Of a DNA stretch of 64,000 nucleotides, positions 44,251 through 53,692 are shown piece by piece. The position numbers and the translations under genes are program-made. The stretch covers positions 1-64,000 of the forward strand of contig NZ_JACHXO010000011.1 of the NCBI RefSeq assembly GCF_014192155.1. The letters are read 5' to 3'. The notes beneath the pieces were generated by a model. It saw only the letters and a list, made by a program, of their open reading frames with translations, ran no database searches and was not told where the DNA came from. This DNA is from Roseateles terrae. Its GTDB lineage: Bacteria; Pseudomonadota; Gammaproteobacteria; Burkholderiales; Burkholderiaceae_C. Every line of letters starts with the position of its first letter. The stretch's first letter is position 1.

Positions 44251-45792
44251 TTAGCGTCGCCCCGTCCTGAAATGCGCCACCAGCGCCGTCAGCTTCCGCG
44301 CCTGCTCATTCACGGACTCCGCGGACGCTGCAGATTGCTCCACCAGCGCCGCGTTCTGCTGCGTCATTTGATCCAGCTGGGCCACCGCGCCGTTCACGCT
44401 GCTGATGCCCTGGCTCTGTTCCACCGTGCTGGCGCTGATCTCGCTGATGATGTCGGACACGCGCTGCACGCTGGCCACGATCTCCTGCATCGTCTCGCCG
44501 GCTTCCCGCACCAGCTGCGACCCGGCCTCCACCTTGGAGACGCTGTCGCCGATGAGCGCCTTGATCTCCCGCGCTGCGCCAGCACTGCGCTGCGCCAAGG
44601 CGCGCACTTCACTCGCCACCACCGCAAATCCGCGCCCCTGCTCGCCCGCGCGCGCGGCTTCCACCGCCGCATTCAACGCCAGGATGTTGGTCTGGAAGGC
44701 GATGCTGTCGATGACGCCGATGATGTCGTTGATCTTCTTGGCACTGGCATCGATGGCGCCCATCGTGCCCACCACCTGCCCGACCACCGCGCCACCGCGC
44801 TGCGCCACTTCCGCTGCGCTGCCCGCCAGCTGATTGGCGGTGCGGGCGCTGTCTGCGCTCTGCTGCACGGTGCCGGTGAGCTGCGCCAGCGACGACGCGG
44901 CCTGCTGCAGGTTGGAGGCCGTCTGCTCGGTGCGGTGGCTCAGGTCGGTATTGCCGCTGGCAATCTCCGCGCTGGCGGTCTGCATCGCTTCCACACTGCT
45001 GCGGAACCCCATCATCATCGTGCGCAGTGAAGCCGTCATCTGCGCCAGCGCCTGTTGCACTTCGCCGATCTCATCGCTGCGCACCGCCTGCTCATGATCG
45101 GACAGGTCGCCGTCGCCGATCCGCCCCGCCTGCACCACCAGCTGCTTCAACGGCGTGGAGATGGTGCGCACGAAATAGGCGGTGGCCACCGCCAACAGCA
45201 ACACGATGACACTCATCACCGCCGCCACGCCCCAGACGGTGCGCATCCGCTCGGCACCCGCCGCCTCCCGCAGGGCAGTCGCTTTGGTCTGCTGGAGCTT
45301 GATGAAGGCCTGCTGCGCGTCCAGATATTGCTCGATCGCCGGGACCACCTTCTGCTGCAGCGCGGCGTGCGAGGCGTCCACCTGCCCGTCCGCCTTGAGC
45401 TTCATCGCTTCATTGCGTGCGGCGATGTAGGCCTTGCGCCGCTCCGCGACGGTGGCCATGGCGGCTTTGTCGGCGTCGTCGTCCGCCAGCGCCTCCAGCT
45501 GTTTCTGCACCTCCGAGATGGTGTCCGTGGTGCGTGCAATGTCGGCCTTCAGCGCATCGGTCACCGCCATGTCGTTGGCGGCCAACCCGCCCTGCACCCG
45601 GCTGGCATTGGCCTCGGTCAAGCCCCGCCAGCGCAGCGCCAGCTCAAACCGTTGCTGCTGCTTCGCCTGTGTGACCTGCGACACCGCCAGCAGCGCCTGG
45701 GTACGCATGGCGGCCCCGGCAGACATCAGCACCGTCATCACCGCCATCACGATGACCGGCATCCACAAACGCGTCGCAATGGAAAACTTCAT
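44251..45792 (-). CDS. Methyl-accepting chemotaxis protein
   Basis: A 513-residue transducer: helix 1 ([20 protein letters not shown]), periplasmic four-helix domain about 35-190, helix 2 ([20 protein letters not shown]), HAMP, signalling domain with [20 protein letters not shown] and [20 protein letters not shown], ending [11 protein letters not shown]. It is the third MCP in the window and distinct in its sensor domain. AGGAGGG eight bases before ATG 45792 fixes the start. The ParE-like gene lies 4 bases past its stop. Confidence 0.93.
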   Translation of the reverse strand: MKFSIATRLWMPVIVMAVMTVLMSAGAAMRTQALLAVSQVTQAKQQQRFELALRWRGLTEANASRVQGGLAANDMAVTDALKADIARTTDTISEVQKQLEALADDDADKAAMATVAERRKAYIAARNEAMKLKADGQVDASHAALQQKVVPAIEQYLDAQQAFIKLQQTKATALREAAGAERMRTVWGVAAVMSVIVLLLAVATAYFVRTISTPLKQLVVQAGRIGDGDLSDHEQAVRSDEIGEVQQALAQMTASLRTMMMGFRSSVEAMQTASAEIASGNTDLSHRTEQTASNLQQAASSLAQLTGTVQQSADSARTANQLAGSAAEVAQRGGAVVGQVVGTMGAIDASAKKINDIIGVIDSIAFQTNILALNAAVEAARAGEQGRGFAVVASEVRALAQRSAGAAREIKALIGDSVSKVEAGSQLVREAGETMQEIVASVQRVSDIISEISASTVEQSQGISSVNGAVAQLDQMTQQNAALVEQSAASAESVNEQARKLTALVAHFRTGRR

Positions 45793-45938
45793 CGTCAGCC
45801 CTCCTGCCCTCGTATGGTGCACCAAACACCAGAAAATGAAGAGTCACCTCTCCAACCCCAGTCTCTTCGAAGCGCCTGTGCACCGTCTTGAGGACAAACG
45901 CTGCTAACCTGCCGGCTGTCGCAGCGTCGCGTGAACTT

Positions 45939-46718
45939 ATGAGCTTTTTGGCCATCGACATCGGTAACACCCGCCTCAAGTGGGCGCTGTATGCCGGGCC
46001 GCAACCAGGCAGCCCCATGCTGGCGCATGGGGCCCAATTCCTGGAAAACATCGAGAAACTGGCCGAGCATGACTGGGCCGACCTGCCCACGCCCGGCAGC
46101 CTGCTGGGCTGCAACGTGGCGGGAGACGGCATGCGCCATCGGGTGGAGGAACAGCTCGAGGAGCTGTGGGACCTGGAGCCCCGCTGGGTGGCGTCTTCCT
46201 CCCAGGCGGGTGGCGTGACCAACGGCTACGACCATCCCACCCGGCTCGGGACTGACCGCTTCGTGGCAATGATCGGCGCCCGGCACCACGTGCTGACCCG
46301 CAGCCAGGGCCGTGCGCCGCAACCCGCGCTGGTGGTGATGGTGGGCACGGCGGTGACGGTGGATGCGCTGGACGCCGAAGGCCGTTTCCTGGGCGGCCTG
46401 ATCCTGCCGGGGCACGGCATCATGCTGCGGGCGCTGGAAGGCGGCACGGCCGGCCTGCGGGTGCCCACCGGCGAGGTGCGCGAATTCCCGACCAACACCT
46501 CCGACGCGCTGACCAGCGGCGGCAACTACGCCATCACCGGCGCCATCGAGCGGATGCATCGCCACATGGTGCGGCGCTGCGGCCAGGTGCCGCTGACGCT
46601 GATGACCGGCGGTGCGGGCTGGAAGGTGTCCCCGTCGCTGGACATTCCGCATGAGCTGATGGAGTCGCTCATCTTCGACGGACTGCTCGCGCTGCAGTCC
46701 CATCGGCTGGCGCTCTAA
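45939..46718 (+). CDS. coaX: Type III pantothenate kinase
   Basis: A 259-residue ATP-dependent kinase starting coenzyme A synthesis. Seen: the N-terminal phosphate loop [54 protein letters not shown] in pieces, and [13 protein letters not shown] near the C-terminus. It is the usual length. The usual partner birA is not adjacent. A short spacer (45793-45938) shared with the MCP must hold both promoters. Frames further upstream (to 45888) are rejected, as the family starts with the phosphate loop. Confidence 0.94.
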   Translation: MSFLAIDIGNTRLKWALYAGPQPGSPMLAHGAQFLENIEKLAEHDWADLPTPGSLLGCNVAGDGMRHRVEEQLEELWDLEPRWVASSSQAGGVTNGYDHPTRLGTDRFVAMIGARHHVLTRSQGRAPQPALVVMVGTAVTVDALDAEGRFLGGLILPGHGIMLRALEGGTAGLRVPTGEVREFPTNTSDALTSGGNYAITGAIERMHRHMVRRCGQVPLTLMTGGAGWKVSPSLDIPHELMESLIFDGLLALQSHRLAL

Positions 46719-46725
46719 GCGGCCT

Positions 46726-47514
46726 TCAGCCCCAGGTTTCCTTCAACACCGTCCGGAACAGCTCCGACAGCAACGGCTCCACTTCCGGTCGCTGCTGCGG
46801 ATCCGGCCGGATGTGTTCCAGCCGCTGCAGTTCCTGCTCGATGAAGCGCTGGATGACCGGCACCTGCGGTGACAGCCCCAGCTCGGGCGTCACCGTCTTG
46901 AGGGCGACAAGATCGTGAATCGCGGGCGCGAGGCCCGGCACCTTGTCCGTCACCTCCAGCAGGCGCTGGAACTCGATCGGCGCCGGACGCTGATACCGCT
47001 CCAGCCAACGGACCGACAGCAAGGGCCGCAGCACATAGAAGTACTTCTTCAGCGGCACCTGCTCCGTCTGCAGATAACCGCGGAAGTTGGTCTGCGCCAT
47101 GCTGCGGTAGTGGTAGATGCCGCGCTCGACCGAATAGACGGTAGGCAACAGCGCCAGCGCCCGCCGATGGAAGCTGCCGTTCTTCTCGTAGACGATGGGC
47201 GACTGCACCCACTCGACAAAACCGGGGTTGGACTTCCAGAACAGCCGCAGCGCCTTGCGCAGGTCCCAGCCGTTGATGTCCATGTCATCGACGATCGGAT
47301 ATTCGATGACATCCCGCTGCTCCTCCAGCCCGACGGAGAGGTAGCGCTCCGGGCGGTTCACATAGATGAAGCGGGCGTCGTAGTCGCTGTTGGGCGATGC
47401 AAAGCCCCACGCGCGGCTGCCCGATTCCACCGCCAGCAGGACCTTGGCGTCGTGTTCAATTTCGGCGCGCCGCAGGCGGACCAGGACTTCTCGTCGGGCG
47501 GATTCTTCGATCAT
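46726..47514 (-). CDS. Nucleotidyltransferase (YcgL/PF10127-like)
   Basis: A 262-residue DNA-polymerase-beta-superfamily nucleotidyltransferase. The active site is ESGSRAWGFASPNSDYDARFIY (GS followed by DxD), then VDDMDINGWDLRKALRLF and SPIVYEKNGSFHRRAL. It matches a family of predicted nucleotidyltransferases found beside toxins or phage genes in some genomes; the reaction is unknown. It converges with coaX (7-base gap). The start MIEESARREVLVRLRR at 47514 is normal. Confidence 0.85.
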   Translation of the reverse strand: MIEESARREVLVRLRRAEIEHDAKVLLAVESGSRAWGFASPNSDYDARFIYVNRPERYLSVGLEEQRDVIEYPIVDDMDINGWDLRKALRLFWKSNPGFVEWVQSPIVYEKNGSFHRRALALLPTVYSVERGIYHYRSMAQTNFRGYLQTEQVPLKKYFYVLRPLLSVRWLERYQRPAPIEFQRLLEVTDKVPGLAPAIHDLVALKTVTPELGLSPQVPVIQRFIEQELQRLEHIRPDPQQRPEVEPLLSELFRTVLKETWG

Positions 47515-47620
47515 GAGGCTTCAAACGTGCGAGGGGGCAGGGCGGTTGTCCGTGCTGTGCGCAACGGAGACGCCGAATGCACTGGCGGCGCACTTTAGGG
47601 ATTTCCGAAGTCACGCCAAT

Positions 47621-47658
47621 AGAAAAAACGCCAGGGGATCGCCCTGGCGTCTTGTTTT
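47621..47658 (-). terminator. Rho-independent terminator of hslVU
   Basis: ACGCCAGGG (47628-47636) pairs with CCCTGGCGT (47642-47650) around a 5-base loop. Read leftward, six T follow the stem (AAAAAA at 47623-47628 on this strand). It lies 57 bases past the hslU stop. On the other strand CTTGTTTT follows, so it may work both ways. Confidence 0.88.
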
Positions 47659-47706
47659 CACGACGGATGGTGGGAAGTCCCGACTGGCGTCCCCCGATCC
47701 CGCGCG

Positions 47707-49056
47707 TCAGAGGATGAAGCGGCTCAGATCTTCGTTCTGGGCCAGGGCGCCCAGCTTGCTGTCCACCGCGCTGCCGTCCAGGGTGATCGTCTGGCCGGCA
47801 TGCTTGTGGGCGTCAAAGCTGATGTCGTCCAGCAGGCGCTCCAGCACGGTGGACAGGCGTCTGGCGCCGATGTTCTCGGTGCGTTCGTTCACCTCGAAAG
47901 CGATCTGCGCCAGGCGGCGGATGCCGTCATTGCTCAGCTCCAGCGTCAGCCCCTCGGTCGCCAGCAGGGCCTGATACTGCTTCACCAGGCTGGCGTGGGT
48001 GCTGGACAGAATTGCCTCGAAATCGTCCACCGACAGCGATTTGAGCTCCACCCGGATCGGGAAGCGGCCCTGCAATTCGGGGATCAGGTCGCTGGGCTTG
48101 CTCAGGTGGAAGGCGCCGGAGGCAATGAAGAGGATGTGGTCCGTCTTCACCATGCCGTACTTGGTGTTCACTGTCGTGCCTTCCACCAGCGGCAGCAGGT
48201 CGCGCTGCACGCCCTGACGGGAGACATCCGCACCGCCGTGTTCGGCGCGGCTGGCGACCTTGTCGATCTCGTCGATGAACACGATGCCGTTGTCCTGCGC
48301 ATGCGCGAGGGCCGTGGTCTTGATCTCGTCCTCATTGACCAGCTTGGCGGCTTCTTCTTCCACCAACAGCTTCATGGCTTCGCCGATGCGCACCTTGCGC
48401 GTCTTGCGACGGCCCTGGCCCATCTGCGAGAACAGGCCCTTGAGCTGCTCGGTCATCTCTTCCATGCCCTGCGGACCCATGATCTCCATGGTGGGCTTGG
48501 CTTCGGCCAGCTCGATCTCGATTTCCTTGTCGTCCATCGAGCCTTCCCGCAGGCGCTTGCGCATGACCTGGCGCGCGGTGCCTTCACCGGCGCCGGTGGT
48601 GCTGCCGCTGTCGCTGGGGGTGAAGCCGGTCGTGCGCGGCTGGGGCACCAGCACGTCCAGGATGCGGTCCTCGGCGGCGTCTTCCGCGCGGGTGCGCTGC
48701 AGGCGCATCTGGCGCTCGCGCTCCTGCTTGACGGCGATGTCGACCAGGTCGCGGATGATGCTGTCCACGTCCTTGCCCACATAGCCCACTTCGGTGAACT
48801 TGGTGGCTTCCACCTTGATGAAGGGCGCATCAGCCAGCTTCGCCAGGCGCCGGGCAATCTCGGTCTTGCCGACACCGGTGGGGCCGATCATCAGGATGTT
48901 CTTGGGCGTGATTTCGCCGCGGAGCTTGTCGTCCACCTGCTGACGGCGCCAGCGGTTGCGCAGGGCGATGGCGACGGCGCGTTTGGCATCAGCCTGGCCG
49001 ACGATGTGGCGGTCCAGTTCCGAGACGATTTCCTGAGGCGTCATGCTAGAGCTCAT
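47707..49056 (-). CDS. hslU: ATP-dependent protease ATPase subunit HslU (ClpY)
   Basis: A 449-residue AAA+ unfoldase of the HslUV protease. Walker [17 protein letters not shown], the I-domain (about 110-245), Walker [13 protein letters not shown], sensor [12 protein letters not shown]-terminal LSRFIL tail that activates HslV. ATG 49056 overlaps the HslV stop by 4 bp. It unfolds misfolded or SulA-type substrates and delivers them to HslV. Length and gene order are normal. Confidence 0.97.
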   Translation of the reverse strand: MSSSMTPQEIVSELDRHIVGQADAKRAVAIALRNRWRRQQVDDKLRGEITPKNILMIGPTGVGKTEIARRLAKLADAPFIKVEATKFTEVGYVGKDVDSIIRDLVDIAVKQERERQMRLQRTRAEDAAEDRILDVLVPQPRTTGFTPSDSGSTTGAGEGTARQVMRKRLREGSMDDKEIEIELAEAKPTMEIMGPQGMEEMTEQLKGLFSQMGQGRRKTRKVRIGEAMKLLVEEEAAKLVNEDEIKTTALAHAQDNGIVFIDEIDKVASRAEHGGADVSRQGVQRDLLPLVEGTTVNTKYGMVKTDHILFIASGAFHLSKPSDLIPELQGRFPIRVELKSLSVDDFEAILSSTHASLVKQYQALLATEGLTLELSNDGIRRLAQIAFEVNERTENIGARRLSTVLERLLDDISFDAHKHAGQTITLDGSAVDSKLGALAQNEDLSRFIL

Positions 49057-49610
49057 TCCAGTACTTCCAGCGTGTGGTTGCCATTGGTGTAGATGCAGAT
49101 TTCGCCCGCAATGACCAGCGACTGTTTGACGATGTCAGCGGCACTGAGTTCGCTGTGATTGAGCAGGGCCTTGGCGGCGGCCTGGGCATAGGCGCCCCCG
49201 GAGCCGATGGCCACGATGCCCTGTTCCGGCTCCAGCACGTCGCCGTTGCCGGTGATGATCAATGAGGCGGTGCGGTCCGCCACGGCCAGCATGGCCTCCA
49301 GACGACGCAGCACCCGGTCGGTGCGCCAGTCGCGGGTCAGTTCCACAGCGGCCTTGGTCAGGTTGCCTTGGTACTTCTCCAGCTTGGCCTCGAAGCGCTC
49401 AAACAGAGTGAAAGCGTCGGCAGTCGCTCCCGCAAATCCAGCAAGGACTTGACCTTGGTAAAGCTTGCGCACCTTGCGGGCGGTGGACTTGACGACGATG
49501 GTGCCCAGGGTGACCTGGCCGTCACCGCCGATGGCGACCTGATTGCCGCGACGGACACTGACGATGGTGGTGCCGTGATACGGCGGCAAAGGGGAAGAGT
49601 CTTGTGACAT
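49053..49610 (-). CDS. hslV: ATP-dependent protease peptidase subunit HslV (ClpQ)
   Basis: A 185-residue proteasome-type N-terminal nucleophile peptidase. The active threonine lies in [20 protein letters not shown], so cleavage exposes Thr after a 13-residue propeptide. Also seen: [13 protein letters not shown] and [19 protein letters not shown] 49610 is preferred over an in-frame TTG at 49625. A sigma-32-like promoter lies upstream (49657-49683). It forms the protease with HslU, with coupled stop/start. Confidence 0.97.
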   Translation of the reverse strand: MSQDSSPLPPYHGTTIVSVRRGNQVAIGGDGQVTLGTIVVKSTARKVRKLYQGQVLAGFAGATADAFTLFERFEAKLEKYQGNLTKAAVELTRDWRTDRVLRRLEAMLAVADRTASLIITGNGDVLEPEQGIVAIGSGGAYAQAAAKALLNHSELSAADIVKQSLVIAGEICIYTNGNHTLEVLE

Positions 49611-49656
49611 GGCAGAGCCGGGCAAGCAGCCTTGGAAACAGCCTTGGAAACGCCAA

Positions 49657-49683
49657 GTGTGGGGCTGATGCCGGAATCACAAG
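49657..49683 (-). promoter_or_regulatory. Sigma-32-like heat-shock promoter before hslV
   Basis: Read on the minus strand, CTTGTGA (49677-49683) is followed after 12 bases by CCCCACAC (49657-49664). This resembles the sigma-32 consensus CTTGAAA, 11-16 bases, CCCCAT. It lies 47 bases before the hslV start. A nearby CAGCCTTGGAAA duplication (49627-49650) lies between it and hslV. Confidence 0.4.
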
Positions 49684-49770
49684 AGGGGAAGGGGAGTTGC
49701 CGAAGGGGATTTGGCAGCCGTTGTGCGCCCTGCACGCGGCCACTTCGGTGCAGCCGATGCCTGACCCCAT

Positions 49771-49808
49771 GAAAAACGGTCTCCGAGGAGATCCTGGGAG
49801 ACCGTTTC
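49771..49808 (-). terminator. Rho-independent terminator of the STAS gene
   Basis: AAACGGTCTCC (49774-49784) pairs with GGGAGACCGTTT (49796-49807). Read leftward, the stem is followed by TTTTTC. It lies about 50 bases past the stop of the STAS-domain gene and before the hslV promoter. Confidence 0.85.
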
Positions 49809-49858
49809 GGCCGTTCTGACCGTTTCAGCAGCTCTGGCTGCTCAGTGCGCGCCCGCGC

Positions 49859-51601
49859 TCAAACGTGCCGCACCTTGACCCGGGCGTGTTCGTTGATGCC
49901 CATGGCGCCAAAGAACAGCGCCACCAGACGATGGGCATCGGTGAACTGCACCGCGCGGTTCTCGCTGCGACGGGCCAGCACCCAGTTCAGCAGGTCACCA
50001 GCGGCCATGAAGTCCAGGCGGATCAGCTTGGGGCAGGCGATGTTGACCAGCGAGGCCGGGCCCAGCTGATCGGTCATCAGCTTGAGGGTTTCGCTGATGT
50101 CGCCGCTGAGTTGCCCCGACAGCTCCATCTGGGCCGCCGTGCTGAGGGCGTCGGTGATGGTGGATTCGAGGAAGCTGATGCCGGTGTCCATGGCCGGCTG
50201 CACCGACGACTGCGGCGAGGCGGTCGAGAGGCTGTTGCCGCTGACCCGCACATGCGCTTCGGCTTTCTCCCACGAGGGCGGGGAGACTTCGTAGGTGACG
50301 CAGTAGTCGATGGCGACTTCGTCGAACTGGTCCGGACGGTTGGCCAGCCGCAGGGCTTCCAGGCGCAGCATCCAGTAGACCGGGTCGGCATCCCGGGCGC
50401 CGACCGGCGCCTGGTCCTTCAGCACCTGGAAGAAGTGGTCTCCGGCCAGCCAGCGCAGGTCCAGGGCCTGCGGGGCCCAGGCGCGGAAGACTTCCCGCAG
50501 CCGGGCGCAGGCTTCCGGATCGATCTGGCGCAGGTTCTGGAAGTCCAGCACCCAGGGCAGGGGCAGGTTTTCGCAGCGGCTGCGCATCTGCAGCACGCCG
50601 TCCACATCCAGGTATTCCGGGCAGGACCAGGCCACGGTGTTGCTGTGGCCGCGAGGTGCGCGCTCCTGCTGCACGGCTTCCGCCACGAGCTTGGGCAGCG
50701 AGAACCATTGCGGCGAGGACAGGCCGAACTGCTGGGCGTAGTCGTTGGCCAGGTGTTCGAACTTGGCCTGCTGGCCGGTGGCCCGGTACAGGTCGAACAG
50801 CACCAGCCAGGTGTCTGCATGGGTGTGCCGGCTGCCGCTTTCGCGGGTCAGGTCGGACAGGCTGCGTTCGCAGTGCTCGTAGTCGCCGTTGGCGAAGGCG
50901 ATCACGGCTTCGTCCAGTTCGGCGTCGTGCACGACTTCGTTGACTTCCACGTCGCTCGGATCGGCCACATGGAAGTTCAGGGTCGGGATGGCGGCCTTGA
51001 GCTCGGGAATGGGCGCGGCGGCACCCGCACTCTGCGGGGACAGGCCGGAGCCCATGTTGGCCGAGGCCGGTGCCGGGGAGAGGTCCAGCCGCTCCACCGT
51101 CGTCGGCGAGGGTGCGAAGGCGGGGCTTCGCGCGCCGATGCCGTCCGCCGGCTGCGTGGCATTGAAATTGACCGGGCGGGTGCTGGTTTCGAAGAAGGCC
51201 GGCGGATGCTGGCCCTGCACCTGCGTGGGGGCGAAGCTCTCGCCCACCATCTGCTGCTCGATCTGGTCGATCTTGGACTTGATGCTGGTCTGGCTGCCGT
51301 TGATCTCGCTGATGCGGCCCAGTTCGTCGATGCCGGAGGTGGCGTGGCCCCCCAGGGCCGCCAGCTGCTCCGGGGTCAGGCCTTCGCGCCGGATGCGACG
51401 GAGCATGTCCAGCTCGCGCTTGCGGACGAAGTCGTTGCGCCGCTTGCGCTCGACCATGGCCCGCAGTTCCGCCTTGGCCGCGTCGGCTTCCGGATCATCC
51501 TGGCGCGAATTGATTTCCGCCCAGTCCGTCGTCGGGTTGGCAACGAAACGGGCCACCTTGCGGAAGAAGCTCTCGCCGTCTTTGGTGGTGGGATCGGTCA
51601 T
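49859..51601 (-). CDS. STAS-domain containing protein
   Basis: A 580-residue cytoplasmic protein of a type usual beside hslVU and dksA in Burkholderiales. N-terminus KDGESFFRKVARFVANPTTDWAEI, then a charged helix region (VERKRRNDFVRKRELDMLRR), a low-complexity linker (about 120-240), tetratricopeptide-like DTWLVLFDLYRATGQQAKFEHLANDYAQQFG, and STAS-like segments about 310-390 (LPLPWVLDFQNLRQIDPEAC) and 490-580 (SLVNIACPKLIRLDFMAAGDLLNWV). STAS domains act in anti-anti-sigma or transport regulation; the job here is unknown. A terminator lies after it. Confidence 0.8.
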   Translation of the reverse strand: MTDPTTKDGESFFRKVARFVANPTTDWAEINSRQDDPEADAAKAELRAMVERKRRNDFVRKRELDMLRRIRREGLTPEQLAALGGHATSGIDELGRISEINGSQTSIKSKIDQIEQQMVGESFAPTQVQGQHPPAFFETSTRPVNFNATQPADGIGARSPAFAPSPTTVERLDLSPAPASANMGSGLSPQSAGAAAPIPELKAAIPTLNFHVADPSDVEVNEVVHDAELDEAVIAFANGDYEHCERSLSDLTRESGSRHTHADTWLVLFDLYRATGQQAKFEHLANDYAQQFGLSSPQWFSLPKLVAEAVQQERAPRGHSNTVAWSCPEYLDVDGVLQMRSRCENLPLPWVLDFQNLRQIDPEACARLREVFRAWAPQALDLRWLAGDHFFQVLKDQAPVGARDADPVYWMLRLEALRLANRPDQFDEVAIDYCVTYEVSPPSWEKAEAHVRVSGNSLSTASPQSSVQPAMDTGISFLESTITDALSTAAQMELSGQLSGDISETLKLMTDQLGPASLVNIACPKLIRLDFMAAGDLLNWVLARRSENRAVQFTDAHRLVALFFGAMGINEHARVKVRHV

Positions 51602-51687
51602 GCTTGGTGGCGTCTCTCTGGGCAGTCTCGGAAATCGGTGCCGATCAGCAGTCGGTCAGCAGTCAGTCAGCAGACGGGGCTCGGGAC

Positions 51688-52341
51688 TCAATCCCCGAAC
51701 ATCTTCTGCTTCAGCTCCCGGCGTTGCTGGGCTTCCAGCGACAGGGTAGCGGTCGGACGGGCGATCAGACGGCCCAGGCCGATCGGTTCGCCAGTTTCGT
51801 CACAGTATCCGTATTCTCCGCTGTCCAGACGGGTCAGGGATTGCATGATCTTCTTGAGCAGCTTGCGCTCGCGGTCGCGGGTGCGCAGTTCCAGGGCGTG
51901 CTCTTCCTCGATGGTGGCCCGGTCGGCCGGATCGGGGACGATGGAGGTGTCTTCCCGCAGGTGCTCGGTGGTTTCACCGGCGTTGGAGAGGATGTCTTCC
52001 TTGAGCTGGGTCAGCTTGGCGCGGAAGAACTCCACCTGCTTGTCGTTCATGTATTCGCTGTCCGGCATGGCCAGCACTTCAGCGTCAGTCAGTTCAGCAC
52101 CGGGCTTGGATTTCCAGGCATTGGCGAGTTTGGGGTCGGCTTTCACGGCGGTGCGGGGGTTCTGAGTCAAGGTTGAAGAGGCGGTCGCGCGCGGGACGGG
52201 GGCGTCCAGCGTGGCGACCGAACTGTCAGGAGCTTCCGCTTCAGGAGCGTCAGCGGCACTGGCGGCCTGGGCCGCCACAGGCTTGGCAACCTTGGCGCCT
52301 GCCTTCGGTGCAGTGGTCTTGGAGGCCGGGGTCTTGCTCAC
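51688..52341 (-). CDS. dksA: RNA polymerase-binding transcription factor DksA
   Basis: A 217-residue DksA with a long Ala/Pro-rich N-terminal extension (about 1-70), coiled coil with DPADRATIEEEHALELRTRDRERKLLKKI in pieces (acidic tip DPADRA) and the C-terminal YGYCDETGEPIGLGRLIARP. The second pair of zinc cysteines is replaced (ATLSLEAQQ), leaving one Cys, so this is a DksA lacking the four-Cys zinc finger, as in many alpha- and betaproteobacteria. Works with ppGpp in the stringent response. The GTG at 52341 (AGGAG seven bases upstream) is preferred over the GTG at 52347. A zinc-type CobW gene lies upstream. Confidence 0.93.
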   Translation of the reverse strand: MSKTPASKTTAPKAGAKVAKPVAAQAASAADAPEAEAPDSSVATLDAPVPRATASSTLTQNPRTAVKADPKLANAWKSKPGAELTDAEVLAMPDSEYMNDKQVEFFRAKLTQLKEDILSNAGETTEHLREDTSIVPDPADRATIEEEHALELRTRDRERKLLKKIMQSLTRLDSGEYGYCDETGEPIGLGRLIARPTATLSLEAQQRRELKQKMFGD

Positions 52342-52480
52342 GTTCACTCTCCTAGCGGCTCGTTAGATCTGCTCGACACGATCCGCCAGGGCGGACGAGC
52401 CAGTCCGGTCTTGGGCGCGGCGATTGTAGCCACGTCCTGTAGCTACATGCGTCGCGCCGGGCTGACCCGGCAGTGTGGCA

Positions 52481-53626
52481 CTAAGCCAGACAGCCTTCCA
52501 GCCCCTGAAGCAGGATGTCTTTCGGCAAATCAATACCAATGAACACCAGTTTGCTGATGCGGGCTTCGTCGGGGGACCACTTCGGGCCCAGGTCGGAGCC
52601 CATCAGCTGGTGCACGCCCTGGAAAATCACCTTCTTGTCGGTGCCCTTCATGTTCAGGACGCCCTTGTATCGCAGCATCTTCGGTCCGTAGACCTGCACG
52701 ATGGCGCCCAGGAAGTCTTCCAGCTTGGCCGGGTTGAAGGGCCGGTCCGAGCGGAAGACAAACGACTTCACATCATCGTCATGGTGATGATGGTGGGGGT
52801 GGTTGCAGGCCTCGCCGGGGGCGTGGTCGTGGCCGGCGTGATCATCGTGGTCATGACCGTGGTGGGCATGGTCGTGCGCATGATCGTGGTCGTGACCATG
52901 GTCATGCTCGTCCACGCTCAGGAATTCGGGGTCGATTTCCAGCTTGGCGTTCAGATTGAAGCCGCGCAGGTCGAAGACCTCGGAAATGGGGACTTCACCG
53001 AAGTGCACCCGGCGCTGGGGCGCACGCGGATTCATGTGCTTGAGGCGGTGGGTCAGCGCATCGACGGCGGCGGCGTCCACCAGGTCGGTCTTGCTCAGAA
53101 AGATCTGGTCGGCAAAACCGACCTGACGGCGGGCTTCCTGACGGGTGTCGAGCTGCTCGCCGGCATGCTTGGCGTCCACCAGCGTCAGGATGGAGTCCAG
53201 CAGGAAGGTCTCGGCGATCTCGTCGTCCATGAAGAAGGTCTGGGCCACCGGGCCGGGGTCGGCCAGGCCGGTGGTCTCGATGACCACCCGCTCGAAGTCC
53301 AGCTCGCCGGTGCGGCGGCGCCGGGCCAGGTCGGTCAGGGTGGTGCGCAGGTCTTCGCGGATCGTGCAGCAGACGCAGCCGTTGCTCAGCTGGATGATCT
53401 GCTCCTGGGTGTCACTCACCAGGATGTCGTTGTCGATGTTTTCTTCGCCGAATTCGTTTTCGATCACGGCGATCTTCTGGCCATGGGCTTCGGTCAGGAC
53501 ACGCTTGAGCAGCGTCGTCTTGCCCGAGCCCAGGAAGCCGGTGAGGATCGTGGCGGGGATCAGGCCCGGTCCGCTCGCGGAGCCGTTCGCGGTGGCCGCG
53601 GTGTCATTCGATGCTGCTGTTGACAT
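52481..53626 (-). CDS. CobW/COG0523 family GTPase, putative zinc chaperone
   Basis: A 381-residue COG0523 GTPase. Walker A ILTGFLGSGKTTLLKRVL, then NEFGEENIDNDILV, metal motif LSNGCVCCTIREDL (CxCC), VVIETTGLADPGPVAQTF, LTLVDAKHAGEQL, SKTDLV (G4), and a long His/Asp-rich loop between about 235 and 290 (HDHGHDHDHAHDHAHHGHDH). The CobW_C domain follows. The His-rich segment suggests zinc or another divalent metal delivery; a cobalamin role is unlikely. ATG 53626 (MSTAASND) is preferred over 53635. It is followed by dksA on the same strand (139 bp gap) and divergent from corC. Confidence 0.92.
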   Translation of the reverse strand: MSTAASNDTAATANGSASGPGLIPATILTGFLGSGKTTLLKRVLTEAHGQKIAVIENEFGEENIDNDILVSDTQEQIIQLSNGCVCCTIREDLRTTLTDLARRRRTGELDFERVVIETTGLADPGPVAQTFFMDDEIAETFLLDSILTLVDAKHAGEQLDTRQEARRQVGFADQIFLSKTDLVDAAAVDALTHRLKHMNPRAPQRRVHFGEVPISEVFDLRGFNLNAKLEIDPEFLSVDEHDHGHDHDHAHDHAHHGHDHDDHAGHDHAPGEACNHPHHHHHDDDVKSFVFRSDRPFNPAKLEDFLGAIVQVYGPKMLRYKGVLNMKGTDKKVIFQGVHQLMGSDLGPKWSPDEARISKLVFIGIDLPKDILLQGLEGCLA

Positions 53627-53692
53627 GGTGTACAACCGAAATTAGGAAGCTTGGGCCCAGCAAATGGGGGCGAAAGACTGTGGTTCAAGCGA

